A stretch of 64,000 nt of DNA from Vibrio gangliei (GTDB taxonomy: Bacteria > Pseudomonadota > Gammaproteobacteria > Enterobacterales > Vibrionaceae). Location of the stretch: the NCBI RefSeq assembly GCF_026001925.1, contig NZ_AP021870.1, positions 372,001 to 436,000 on the forward strand, written 5' to 3'. Positions 15,747-23,240 of this stretch are shown one piece after another. The position numbers were made by a program, and so were the translations under genes. Numbering within the stretch: the first letter of the stretch is position 1; each line of letters starts with the position of its first letter. Under the pieces are notes generated by a model. That model saw only the letters and a program-made list of their open reading frames with translations. It had not been told where the DNA came from and did no database searches.

Positions 15747-15931
15747 AGACGGGTGAATTTGCAGAGTTTTTAAAACAACACGCTGACATGACGGTGAGCT
15801 CATGCAATGTGATTCGTGAGCATAGTGAATTGGAAGCGGCACGCTGTGAGCTTGAGCGATTGTATTTATTACGCGCCAAGTGTGATCACCAAATTCAATC
15901 AGTGAAGGCTCGTATAGATAGCCAGAAATAA
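15743..15931 (+). CDS. Small coiled-coil protein, 62 residues
   Basis: Not recognised. It starts MKTGEFAEFLKQHADMTVSS at an ATG overlapping the stop of the CII-like gene. The second half is a predicted amphipathic helix (ELEAARCELERLYLLRAKCD). Small helical proteins in this slot are common in lambdoid replication operons; the function is unknown. Confidence 0.6.
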   Translation: MKTGEFAEFLKQHADMTVSSCNVIREHSELEAARCELERLYLLRAKCDHQIQSVKARIDSQK

Positions 15932-15992
15932 AAATGCCTTTGCGTAGCTGTAACTACCAAAGGCGCGGATTAAACGTATGGAGGTTTTAATC

Positions 15993-16130
15993 ATGGTCAG
16001 AATAGCATTGAAGGCAAGAATTGAAAACCACCAACTAGTAGTAAAAAAGTTGGTAAAGGGCGAGTTAGTACAGGTTCCTAGAGTTGAACTTGTTCGTTTG
16101 TGGCAAGCGTATCACCAAGGGGCGAAGTAA
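15993..16130 (+). CDS. Small basic protein, 45 residues
   Basis: Frame MVRIALKARIENHQLVVKKL...HQGAK. TGGAGG lies nine bases before this ATG, so I prefer it to an in-frame ATG at 15978. Its stop codon overlaps the ATG of the Dam methylase (TAATG), a coupling that supports its being translated. Basic, probably beta-hairpin plus helix; function unknown. Confidence 0.6.
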   Translation: MVRIALKARIENHQLVVKKLVKGELVQVPRVELVRLWQAYHQGAK

Positions 16131-16684
16131 TGGCAGATGTAATTTCTAGTGACTTATCAGCAAATGATAAGGATTCGTGGTCAACGCCTCAGTGGTTGTT
16201 TGATGCGCTTGATCGTGAGTTTGGCTTTGATGTTGATGTGGCAGCTATTGAAGATAACGCAAAGTGCTCCGCATGGTTCGATCACTCTTTAAACGCTCTA
16301 GATATTGACGATTGGCGTTATCACCCTGAACACCTGACGTTAACCCCATTTCAATGTGCTTGGATTAACCCGCCGTATTCAAGAGGCATGGTTAAAGCCT
16401 TTCTTGAAAAAGCACATGAGCAATGTGTTAAGCACAAAATTAATTCTGTCTTGCTTATTCCTGCTACACCCGATGCGAGCTGGTGGCCTACGAACGCGAG
16501 CGAAGTGCGCTTTATCACTGGTGGGCGCATTTCGTTTCAACATCCTATTTCTAAGAAACCTGTCAACGGTAATACGAAAGGCTCTGCATTGGTGATCTAC
16601 CGTCATCAAGATTTAGGTATGCCAATGGTTACTCGTTATGTGAGCCGTGATTCATTAAAGGCTATGGAGGCATCATGTCTGTAA
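16130..16684 (+). CDS. dam: Phage DNA N-6-adenine methyltransferase
   Basis: A 184-residue phage Dam-family methylase. Visible parts are the N-terminal WSTPQWLFDALDREFGFDVD and the catalytic motif IV NPPYSR, followed by SVLLIPATPDASWW. It would transfer a methyl group from S-adenosylmethionine to adenine, perhaps protecting phage DNA or controlling replication. The ATG at 16130 overlaps the preceding stop; the frame is open to 16100 but nothing supports translation there. The next gene starts within its last ten bases. Confidence 0.85.
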   Translation: MADVISSDLSANDKDSWSTPQWLFDALDREFGFDVDVAAIEDNAKCSAWFDHSLNALDIDDWRYHPEHLTLTPFQCAWINPPYSRGMVKAFLEKAHEQCVKHKINSVLLIPATPDASWWPTNASEVRFITGGRISFQHPISKKPVNGNTKGSALVIYRHQDLGMPMVTRYVSRDSLKAMEASCL

Positions 16685-17631
16685 GAGTAATGAGCTACGT
16701 GTGGGATATCCCTTTATTCAAAGGCTCTGATAAGTTGGTGATGCTTTGCCTTGCTGATCATGCCGATGATAAAGGCATTTGCTGGCCGTCTATCGATACC
16801 ATCGCTCGAAAGTCTGGTGTTTCTCCTACCACAGTAAAAACCACGCTTAAAAAGTTAGAGGCTGGTGGATGGCTATTCAAGAAAAACCAATTCAAGAAAG
16901 CTGATACAGGGCGTTTAGTTCGTTCAAATAATCAATATCAACTTCCTGTTATGTTGTTAAAGAAAAAGGCAGATGAACAGACGGATTTTGAACAGTCGAA
17001 TTTCGTCCGTTCAAAAGTCGAACATTCGAAACTCGAACAGACGAAACAACACGGGGGGGTAGGTCAAATTTCGACGGGGGGTAGGTCGGAATCCGGCTAT
17101 AAACCATCAATAGATCCACCAATAGAACCATCAAGTAAAGATCTTGTTCCGAGCCAGCTCGAAACCGCCAAAGCGAATGAGCCTGTTTTGTTTTCGATTC
17201 CTCTCAAGGGCAAGACCAAGGTCCATGAAGTGACTCAATCTGATTTGTTCGAGCTTCGTGAATTGTATCCAGCGGTGGATATTGCTCAGCAGCTTCGCAA
17301 CATGATCGGTTGGAGCAAGGCAAACCCAACTCGCCAGAAGACGGCATCAGGCATTAAGCGATTCATGCACCAGTGGTTATCCAAGGAGCAAGACAAGGGC
17401 TACGGCAAGCAGCCAGCTCAAGCGGCGCAGCCACAGCATGATGAATCTCAATCCATCAAAAACGAAATCAAGCGTTTGGAGCGTGAAGCGGATGCGATTG
17501 GTATTCAGATCAGTCAATCCAAATCATGGGGCGCGACACAGCAAGCGATTCAGAGCTTTGAGCGTCAGCAGGCGAGCATTCTTGCTCAACGTTATGAGCT
17601 AATTCAAAAGCTAGGAGGTGATCATGTTTGA
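16675..17631 (+). CDS. Phage replication initiator-like protein, origin inside the gene
   Basis: A 318-residue protein with an N-terminal winged helix-turn-helix (LVMLCLADHADDKGICWPSI, then ARKSGVSPTTVKTTLKKLEA) typical of phage replication proteins that bind the origin. The middle is a low-complexity linker encoded by short repeats (16975-17043). The C-terminal third holds a helical region (DIAQQLRNMIGWSKANPTRQ) and a coiled coil. This matches lambda O in layout, with the origin in the centre of the gene. No separate helicase loader was seen. Confidence 0.75.
   Translation: MSVRVMSYVWDIPLFKGSDKLVMLCLADHADDKGICWPSIDTIARKSGVSPTTVKTTLKKLEAGGWLFKKNQFKKADTGRLVRSNNQYQLPVMLLKKKADEQTDFEQSNFVRSKVEHSKLEQTKQHGGVGQISTGGRSESGYKPSIDPPIEPSSKDLVPSQLETAKANEPVLFSIPLKGKTKVHEVTQSDLFELRELYPAVDIAQQLRNMIGWSKANPTRQKTASGIKRFMHQWLSKEQDKGYGKQPAQAAQPQHDESQSIKNEIKRLEREADAIGIQISQSKSWGATQQAIQSFERQQASILAQRYELIQKLGGDHV
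16975..17087. repeat. Iteron-like repeats, candidate phage origin
   Basis: Nine-base units GAACAGACG (16975-16983), GAACAGTCG (16990-16998), inverted CGTCCGTTC (17004-17012), GAACATTCG (17020-17028) and GAACAGACG (17035-17043) are spaced by about 15 bases. Two direct copies of GGGGGGTAGGTC follow (17054-17065 and 17076-17087), then AT-richer DNA. The position inside the replication gene parallels lambda ori. Confidence 0.6.
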
Positions 17632-18295
17632 GTTAAGCGCTAATACTGAAATGACAATGAGCAGCCGTGAGATTGCGGAGTTGACGCAAAAACAACACGG
17701 CCATGTGAAACGAGATATTGAGAAAATGAGGGATGAGTTGAACCTTCCAAATTTGGATAGTTCGATTTTTACTCACAATGGCAATGAATACACTCAATAC
17801 CATTTGAATCGAGATTTAACATTAACGCTGGTTTCTGGTTATAGCACCAAATTGAGATATTCAATTGTGAAAAGATGGGACGAATTGGAGTCTCAAGCAA
17901 AACCCCAAGTTCCCCAAACATTCGCCGATGCTTTGCTTTTAGCGGCTAACCAAGCCAAGGAACTGGAAGAAAAGAATAAGGCGTTAGAACTGGCAGCACC
18001 AAAGGCTGAGTTTGTCGATCGGTATGTTGAAAGCACTGGCTTAATGACATTCCGCCAGGTAGCTAAACAATTAGAGATTAAAGAGCCAACTTTCCGATCT
18101 TTCTTGGTAGCGATTGGTGCGATGTATCAGCTTAGTGGTAGTTGGTCTGCTTATCAAAAACATATTGATGCAGGTCGCTTTAAAGTGCGCCAAGGCGAGA
18201 AGAATGGTCATGCTTATGTGACAACAAAGTTTACCCCTAAAGGCGTTGAGTGGGTTGCTCGTCGCTGGAATGAATTTCGACAGGCGGCAGCATGA
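17624..18295 (+). CDS. Rha-family regulator with KilA-C-like C-terminal domain
   Basis: A 223-residue phage regulator. The N-terminal Rha domain has MSSREIAELTQKQHGHVKRD, then YTQYHLNRDLTLTLVSGYST. The C-terminal region resembles the antirepressor KilAC domain (ESTGLMTFRQVAKQLEIKEP, then YVTTKFTPKGVEWVARRW). The start at 17624 follows AGGAGGTGATC, a near-ideal ribosome site inside the end of the replication gene. Rha proteins interfere with host functions, and KilAC proteins act as antirepressors; which holds here is not shown. Coupled by ATGA to the next gene. Confidence 0.8.
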   Translation: MFELSANTEMTMSSREIAELTQKQHGHVKRDIEKMRDELNLPNLDSSIFTHNGNEYTQYHLNRDLTLTLVSGYSTKLRYSIVKRWDELESQAKPQVPQTFADALLLAANQAKELEEKNKALELAAPKAEFVDRYVESTGLMTFRQVAKQLEIKEPTFRSFLVAIGAMYQLSGSWSAYQKHIDAGRFKVRQGEKNGHAYVTTKFTPKGVEWVARRWNEFRQAAA

Positions 18296-18603
18296 GTAAG
18301 TTAGAGGCATTATTACTTCATCACATTAAAGCTTTTAAATTGGAAGAGCCGGTTGCTGAGTATCGATTCCATGAAACCCGTAAGTGGCGATTTGATTTTG
18401 CTTACCCGGATCGACAAATCGCGATTGAAGTGGAAGGCGGTACTTGGGCGAATGGTCGCCACACTCGCGGTAAAGGTTATGAACAAGATTGTGAGAAATA
18501 CAATACAGCTGCTTTACGTGGTTGGACGGTTCTTCGTTTTACTAGCGGAATGATCACCAGTTTGAAAGCAATCAATATGATAGAGGAAGCATTGAATGCC
18601 TAA
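18292..18603 (+). CDS. Vsr/DUF559-like PD-(D/E)xK endonuclease
   Basis: A 103-residue small nuclease-like protein. FHETRKWRFDFAYPDRQIAI followed by EVEGG gives the D...E-x-(E) pattern of PD-(D/E)xK enzymes, and GYEQDCEKYNTAALRGWTVL then RFT matches DUF559/Vsr-like folds. Such genes take the RusA/Rap position in lambdoid phages, so Holliday-junction or single-strand cleavage during recombination is a reasonable guess. Its ATG overlaps the stop of the Rha gene. Confidence 0.7.
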   Translation: MSKLEALLLHHIKAFKLEEPVAEYRFHETRKWRFDFAYPDRQIAIEVEGGTWANGRHTRGKGYEQDCEKYNTAALRGWTVLRFTSGMITSLKAINMIEEALNA

Positions 18604-18883
18604 AAAGATTTATTTAGCGGGACCAATGACGGGTTTGCCTGATTTCAATAAACCTGCGTTTATCGCTAAAGCGAGTGAGTTAGAACAAGAGGGCCATATT
18701 GTTCTTAACCCTGCCGTATTACCGGAAGGCATGAAGTGGGAAGAGTATATGTACATTTGCATTCCAATGGTGTCGGTTGCGGATGAAATCTACATGCTGA
18801 AAGGTTGGGAAGAATCCAAAGGCGCAAGCATCGAGCATAAAGAGGCGTTGGCGCAAGGGAAGTCGGTGGTTTATGAGGTGTGA
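18596..18883 (+). CDS. DUF4406 protein, nucleoside deoxyribosyltransferase-like
   Basis: A 95-residue protein opening KKIYLAGPMTGLPDFNKPAF, the signature of DUF4406, related to nucleoside 2-deoxyribosyltransferases. VLNPAVLP, ADEIYMLKGWEESKGASIEH and a closing EALAQGK support it. Possible role in nucleotide metabolism or base modification in the phage. It overlaps the nuclease gene by eight bases. Confidence 0.8.
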   Translation: MPKKIYLAGPMTGLPDFNKPAFIAKASELEQEGHIVLNPAVLPEGMKWEEYMYICIPMVSVADEIYMLKGWEESKGASIEHKEALAQGKSVVYEV

Positions 18884-19039
18884 CTATAAGACCTTTTCAA
18901 TTAAATATTTTAATAAGGCTACAGCTATTCCGATTATGGTTATCGCTTTTTTGTGATTTCCAGTAAACAAGAAGAAAAGAAATGTGGAAACCATAATGGT
19001 GATGATCAGTAAGGTGAAAATGATTAGGAATAATTTCAT
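18884..19039 (-). CDS. Possible small two-helix membrane protein, 51 residues
   Basis: Minus-strand frame MKLFLIIFTLLIITIMVSTF...KYLIEKVL with two hydrophobic helices separated by GNHKK. It lies in a 336-base gap between rightward genes. The ribosome site is weak (AGG ten bases ahead) and the frame is open further upstream. It may be a moron expressed from the prophage; the alternative plus-strand frame over the gap looks less protein-like. Confidence 0.4.
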   Translation of the reverse strand: MKLFLIIFTLLIITIMVSTFLFFLFTGNHKKAITIIGIAVALLKYLIEKVL

Positions 19040-19219
19040 GGCGCTATACCTATGGTTAAGGTCTGCACTATTCGTAATAGAGCAAACAATACCTAGATTT
19101 AGTGTCACGAATTCCATCACATTTAAGGGGGCATCGTTTCTAATATCAGGGTGGTTAAAAGTTGTGTTTAACATTCAAGATAGCACAAAAAATAAGAGTG
19201 CGAATGTTGGAGTAATAAT

Positions 19220-20248
19220 TTGTTAGTTCTAAAGCCTTTCATTCAACATGATCTTGGTTTGGTGATGCTAAAGCCGGGTAAATCGCTGCTCGATGAGTTA
19301 ACCCGCATGAGTGACGGTAACCGGCTGCTTATTTCTGCTTTGCCTAAAGAGCTGGTTAATGTGCCAAGTGGCAAAGTGAACCTACCGGAATTTCCGGATA
19401 GTTCAAAATCATCGCTGGTGGATGATGAGCGGTTACTCGAATTCTTTCTTCATGCTGATGTTCAAAAGCGCTTGGGTAGTTTCTATCATTGGCTTGAGGG
19501 CATTCCTCATTGCCAGATGTCGGATGGAGATTACTGCGATAAAAATCTTACGCTTTTAGATTGTAAACATGGCGCAGTTCGCTTGTGTTGGCACCACGAT
19601 AACCAAGAGAGAATGAATTTAAGTGAGCAAGCGAGAAATGTGGCTAAAAGTAATGTGCTTGTTTGGGGTGTGGGCGCTGTATCACGTAGTCTTGGCTTTG
19701 CTACTGGCCATGCATTAACGTTACCTGAGTTTTGCTGGTGGGCGGTAAGAGAGGGAGTATATGCGCATTTGCCTCAGAGTGTGGTCGATCAGATGTTTGG
19801 TATTAAACCGAAGAGGAAAGGCAACACACTAACAAGTAAGCGAGAACATGATCCACGCTTTGAATTAGACGGTAAAGAAATGCTTTCAAATCGAGCGCAA
19901 CAAGTGAAGTTGCTCATCGATGATAATCCACCAGCCATGCACATGAAAAGGCCAAAACAATTAACCTGGCATAGTGAGAAGTATTTGAAGTTCGTCCGTT
20001 CGTTGCCTTGTGTGGTAACCGGCAGTAATGGTACCGACTCAGATCCAATCGTAGCGCATCACTTAATAGGCCACGGTGAAGGTAAGATGGGCGGTAAAGC
20101 GCATGACTTGTTTACCATGCCGATGTTGGCCAGTGTCCACCAAGAGTTTCACCACGACCCGAAAGCATGGGAAGCCAAGCACGGATCGCAGTTGTTTTTT
20201 GTGAAGCAAACGCTTAAGAGGGCGTTGGAATTGGGGGTAATAATCTAG
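19220..20248 (+). CDS. DUF968 phage protein
   Basis: A 342-residue protein of the DUF968 family found in lambdoid replication/nin regions. The C-terminal part has KYLKFVRSLPCVVTGSNGTD, VAHHLIGHGEGKMGGKAHDL and HQEFHHDP, a Cys/His-rich HNH-like metal site suggesting a nuclease or DNA-binding function. The N-terminal half contains CWHHDNQERMN and WALREGVY-type sequence. A TTG start at 19220 with GGAG seven bases ahead is chosen; no ATG fits the alignment of the N terminus. Confidence 0.75.
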   Translation: MLVLKPFIQHDLGLVMLKPGKSLLDELTRMSDGNRLLISALPKELVNVPSGKVNLPEFPDSSKSSLVDDERLLEFFLHADVQKRLGSFYHWLEGIPHCQMSDGDYCDKNLTLLDCKHGAVRLCWHHDNQERMNLSEQARNVAKSNVLVWGVGAVSRSLGFATGHALTLPEFCWWAVREGVYAHLPQSVVDQMFGIKPKRKGNTLTSKREHDPRFELDGKEMLSNRAQQVKLLIDDNPPAMHMKRPKQLTWHSEKYLKFVRSLPCVVTGSNGTDSDPIVAHHLIGHGEGKMGGKAHDLFTMPMLASVHQEFHHDPKAWEAKHGSQLFFVKQTLKRALELGVII

Positions 20249-20251
20249 TTA

Positions 20252-20372
20252 TTGACAATGCGTCTAGTTCGGGGCTAACCTAAAAAGGCACTGGCAAAAT
20301 CCAGTGCTGAGATTAGCCTCTCACACGAACTACAAGGCGCATGTCGCCAGCTTTCGCAGGTGAACTCCAATT
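20252..20372 (+). ncRNA. C4-like RNA/leader of the KilA-N gene, shortened copy
   Basis: This segment is a diverged copy, in the opposite orientation, of 45648-45764. Shared parts are TTGACAA.GCG.CTAGTTCGGG, GGGCTAACCTAAAAA, the hairpin GCACTGGCAAAATCCAGTGC (20288-20307), GATTAG and GGCGCAT.GTCGCCA. GGCTAA (20273-20278) can pair with TTAGCC (about 20312-20318) around the hairpin. It runs straight into the ribosome site of the KilA-N gene with no terminator, unlike the right copy. Assignment to the C4 antisense RNA class is inference from structure and position. Confidence 0.55.
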
Positions 20373-20390
20373 AATTACAAGGAGCTTCAT

Positions 20391-20942
20391 ATGACTGGTT
20401 TATCAATCTTCAATCAATCTATTCGAATTCAAAATAATCTCTATTCTTTAAATGATCTTCATCAAGCGGCTGGAGGGCAAAATAAACATAGCCCTCGCTA
20501 CTGGACTAATAACGCACAAACATTAGATCTTATTGCTGAAATTGAAAAAGACGGAATTCCGTCTATTCAGAAAAGACCTCGCAAAGGCACATGGGTGTGC
20601 AAAGAGTTGGTCTATGCTTATGCCATGTGGATCAGTGCTAAGTTTCATCTTCAAGTCATTCGCGCGTTCGATGCGATGGCAAATCAACAATATTCCTATC
20701 CTGCAATAGAGAAAAAAGGTCCCATTGATGAAATGAATTTTATTCATCAACGTTGGCTGGTGGTAGTGGAAAAAGGTGTGATCACCAATAAGCGAGCCCT
20801 TAGTCATGATGAGAACCTATTCAACCGTAGACACTTCATCAATTACTTTAACGAACCGTGTGTTGGGTTTGATCAACTAGATGAATTATTAGAGTTATCA
20901 CGGGCGGTTAATGAAAGGATTGTTAAGTTGGCTCGCTATTAA
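20391..20942 (+). CDS. KilA-N domain antirepressor-like protein
   Basis: A 183-residue protein. The KilA-N DNA-binding domain covers about residues 5-95 (YSLNDLHQAAGGQNKHSPRY, then GTWVCKELVYAYAMWISAKF and VIRAFDAM). The last 40 residues (FNRRHFINYFNEPCVGFDQL, then SRAVNERIVKLA) match the end of the Rha-family protein at 44881-45492. AAGGAGC precedes the ATG. Probable antirepressor or regulator controlled through the structured leader just upstream. Confidence 0.8.
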   Translation: MTGLSIFNQSIRIQNNLYSLNDLHQAAGGQNKHSPRYWTNNAQTLDLIAEIEKDGIPSIQKRPRKGTWVCKELVYAYAMWISAKFHLQVIRAFDAMANQQYSYPAIEKKGPIDEMNFIHQRWLVVVEKGVITNKRALSHDENLFNRRHFINYFNEPCVGFDQLDELLELSRAVNERIVKLARY

Positions 20943-20956
20943 TTAAGTCTGGAGAG

Positions 20957-21691
20957 CTATATGCTCTCCAATTCTATCAAATCTGGAGTGATTTGCTTGG
21001 CAGCTGAGGAAGACGCTAATATCAGTTTTTTTAGATAGTTTTCAATATCGATAAGTATTTCTGACTTTTTAAAACCAGCTTGCTCTATTGCATCTATAAG
21101 CATTGAATATAATGGGAATACTGAATATAACCACAGGCCGCAACTGTCTAATTTAGCTTGTTCTGATGGTTTTAAAAGCGTCATGTTTTGTTCGATAGAA
21201 TTCTTTTCTAGGTACATGATGGTGGACTGATGCCCATGAACACCATTCTGAGATGTTAGTTGGTATATGTCATGTGCTAGCCTAATAGTTCCAATAGACC
21301 GAGTGAACTTGAACTTTTTACTGTATTTTTGTCTGTCATCTTTGCTTTTATTTCTCTTTTCATAAAATGTCAAAAGTTCTGGATTACCTAGTAACTTGCA
21401 AATATCTCTCATCAATTCACAACATTGTCTAATTTGAGTGTACGCTTCATCAACACGAGATTCAGCGCAGAACAGTGGTACCTGTTCAAAATACTCCTGA
21501 AAGCGTTGGAGCATCAATAAAGCCATGGTTGGTTTAATTTCTTCGCCGTGTTCAAAAGAGATGATTTGAACGTATGCCCTTGAGATCGTCAGAATGGAGT
21601 CAACTATTTCAACTATGTCGGGGTTGTCATTCATAAACGATTCACGCTCTTCCTGGTGCTTGTTAGCGATCGCTTTTAGGCCATAATTCAT
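20957..21691 (-). CDS. Moron gene of unknown function, HEPN/DUF5677-like
   Basis: A 244-residue all-helical soluble protein on the strand opposite its neighbours. It carries YTQIRQCCELMRDICKLLGN and later NGVHGHQSTIMY, a pattern reminiscent of DUF5677 or HEPN-type proteins, but I cannot confirm catalytic residues. Set alone between rightward genes, it is a typical prophage cargo gene expressed from its own promoter in the lysogen, so a defence or host-benefit role is plausible but inferred. The start used gives MNYGLKAIANKHQEERESFM; a second Met at residue 20 is an alternative. Confidence 0.6.
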   Translation of the reverse strand: MNYGLKAIANKHQEERESFMNDNPDIVEIVDSILTISRAYVQIISFEHGEEIKPTMALLMLQRFQEYFEQVPLFCAESRVDEAYTQIRQCCELMRDICKLLGNPELLTFYEKRNKSKDDRQKYSKKFKFTRSIGTIRLAHDIYQLTSQNGVHGHQSTIMYLEKNSIEQNMTLLKPSEQAKLDSCGLWLYSVFPLYSMLIDAIEQAGFKKSEILIDIENYLKKLILASSSAAKQITPDLIELESI

Positions 21692-21795
21692 GCATAAGAT
21701 CTCATTGATGTTGAATGGGTGATACGTTTCTTGGTCTTTCTGTTGATTTCTCAGTATATTTTATCCTTTATATCAACATTTTTATCGAGGGTCTT

Positions 21796-22161
21796 ATGAA
21801 AAAAATTCTATTTTCAATATTAGGGTGTATTTCTTTCAGCGCTTCGGCTGCATTTGTGAATCCAATGGATTTTGATGGTAGTGAAGCTCAAAAGCAGGAA
21901 GTTATCACGTATATTCAAGATCGAGTAAAGAAAGAATATTGCGATAGTGGCTTGGACATGTGCCAGCCTACCACGCTTCGTATGATGGAGAAGCAAAACC
22001 TTGATGCTTTTAAGCAGGCAACGCAGCTAAAAGATAAATCCATTATGGATCGGGTGATTAAAGATTACTGTCACAGTGGTGTCGATATGTGTAACTACAC
22101 CACTATTTTGATGATGTACAAACAGAACGAAGAAGCGAGTAAACAAACCTTAGATTGGTAA
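21796..22161 (+). CDS. Secreted protein with an internal tandem repeat
   Basis: A 121-residue protein with a Sec signal peptide (MKKILFSILGCISFSASA, cleavage after SASA). The mature part holds two copies of a roughly 30-residue unit: VKKEYCDSGLDMCQPTTLRM, then MEKQN, and VIKDYCHSGVDMCNYTTILM, then MYKQN. Each has the pair C-x6-C, which could form one disulfide per repeat in the periplasm. GAGGG lies before this ATG; the open frame upstream lacks support. Probably prophage cargo. Family not recognised. Confidence 0.65.
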   Translation: MKKILFSILGCISFSASAAFVNPMDFDGSEAQKQEVITYIQDRVKKEYCDSGLDMCQPTTLRMMEKQNLDAFKQATQLKDKSIMDRVIKDYCHSGVDMCNYTTILMMYKQNEEASKQTLDW

Positions 22162-22218
22162 AAAATAATCTGCCTGTTGCACTTTTTGCCATTTCTTTGA
22201 CTTGCGTACGCTCCAAAG

Positions 22219-22250
22219 CCACCATTGAGATTATTCATTGGTGGTTTACA
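22219..22250 (+). other. Hairpin before the Q gene
   Basis: CCACCATTGA and TCATTGGTGG form a 10-bp imperfect stem (one mismatch) followed by only TTT, twelve bases before the Q start codon. Possible weak terminator of the secreted-repeat gene or a Q leader element. Confidence 0.4.
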
Positions 22251-22261
22251 TGGGGTGATGC

Positions 22262-22657
22262 ATGCGCAATTTAGATTCTGTTCGTGAAATTCTTTATCGT
22301 TGGGGTGTCTGGAGCCGCAGCCGCACTGGTGTGGAGTGGTATTCTCAATCTGCCGGTATGAATAATGTTCTACCTGTTGAGCCTGATTATCGACCGACTC
22401 TTTGTGATGACGATGGATTGATTATTGATCAGATTATCGCATCGATGAGCCAGAATGGTTTGCCGTTAATGGAAAGTGAAGTATTGCTGCATTTTCACTA
22501 TGGTTTATCTTTTCGTGAGATTGCTAGGCGTAAGCGTACTAATGATGTGCGTGTGAGAATTTTGATTAATCAGGCCGTGTTTTATGTCTCTGGTTCTTTG
22601 GTTTGGAGTGGCACTAAACTAGCCTGTGATAATGAGTTATGTGAAGTTCATCAATAA
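22262..22657 (+). CDS. Q: Phage antitermination protein Q
   Basis: A 131-residue late-gene activator. SVREILYRWGVWSRSRTGVE, then SAGMNNVLP, CDDDGLIIDQIIASM and HFHYGLSFREIARRKR are characteristic of lambdoid Q proteins of the phage 82/21 type; the last is a helix-turn-helix-like segment. It should load on RNA polymerase at the late promoter and allow reading through the terminator at 22718-22749 into lysis and morphogenesis genes. It lies directly upstream of that terminator, as expected. Confidence 0.85.
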   Translation: MRNLDSVREILYRWGVWSRSRTGVEWYSQSAGMNNVLPVEPDYRPTLCDDDGLIIDQIIASMSQNGLPLMESEVLLHFHYGLSFREIARRKRTNDVRVRILINQAVFYVSGSLVWSGTKLACDNELCEVHQ

Positions 22658-22717
22658 AAAGTTTAAAAAAGTTCTCACGCGTACGCAAAAACCCAATTAT
22701 TATGTAAGTATGAATTT

Positions 22718-22749
22718 TGACCGCTTCCACTTGGAGGCGGTTTTTTTAT
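22718..22749 (+). terminator. Late-region terminator (tR'-like) after Q
   Basis: ACCGCTTCC-ACTT-GGAGGCGGT with a run of seven T, between Q and lysozyme. A TATTAT box lies about 30 bases before the stem. The position matches the lambda tR' arrangement where Q acts. Confidence 0.75.
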
Positions 22750-22769
22750 GTCTGAAATTTGAGGTGAGT

Positions 22770-23240
22770 GTGCAGATATCAAAACGTGTGATGGCTGCTA
22801 TCTCTGCGGCTGCGCTTTCTATTGCTACTTCTATGGTGATCGAGCTAGAAGGTGTTGAGCATGAACCTTACTATGATGTCGCTGGTGTTTTAACGGTGTG
22901 CTATGGGCATACGGGCTCAGACATTATTAAAGATAAGGTTTACTCTGAGTCTGAATGCCAAGCTTTACTGGATGATGATTTGTTTCGTATCGCCTCTGAA
23001 ATTGACCCACATATCACAACTAATATCTCTGTCACTCAACGTGCTGCATTTTATTCATTTGCCTATAACGTTGGATCTGGTGCGTTTAATCGTTCAACTC
23101 TTCTTAAGAAACTTAATGCTAATGATATCGATGGCGCTTGTAATGAGCTTCACCGGTGGATTTATGCTGGAGGTAAGAAGTGGAAGGGTTTGATGAACCG
23201 ACGTGAAATTGAAGAGGCTGTGTGCAGTTATGCTCAGTAA
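22770..23240 (+). CDS. Phage lysozyme (endolysin), signal-anchor type
   Basis: A 156-residue T4-type muramidase cutting peptidoglycan. The catalytic triad pattern is seen in IELEGVEHEPYYDVAGVLTV followed by CYGHTG (Glu, Asp, Thr). The N terminus VMAAISAAALSIATSMV is a signal-anchor-release-like segment, so it may be exported by Sec and released, as in P21/RrrD enzymes. The start is GTG at 22770 behind GAGG; the longer open frame upstream runs through the terminator and is rejected. It overlaps the Rz gene by 11 bases. Confidence 0.85.
   Translation: MQISKRVMAAISAAALSIATSMVIELEGVEHEPYYDVAGVLTVCYGHTGSDIIKDKVYSESECQALLDDDLFRIASEIDPHITTNISVTQRAAFYSFAYNVGSGAFNRSTLLKKLNANDIDGACNELHRWIYAGGKKWKGLMNRREIEEAVCSYAQ

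Noticed and set aside
22626..22769. N-terminal extension of the lysozyme frame
   Set aside because: The stretch runs through the strong terminator after Q and lacks a ribosome site; the GTG at 22770 has GAGG and gives a correct signal-anchor.
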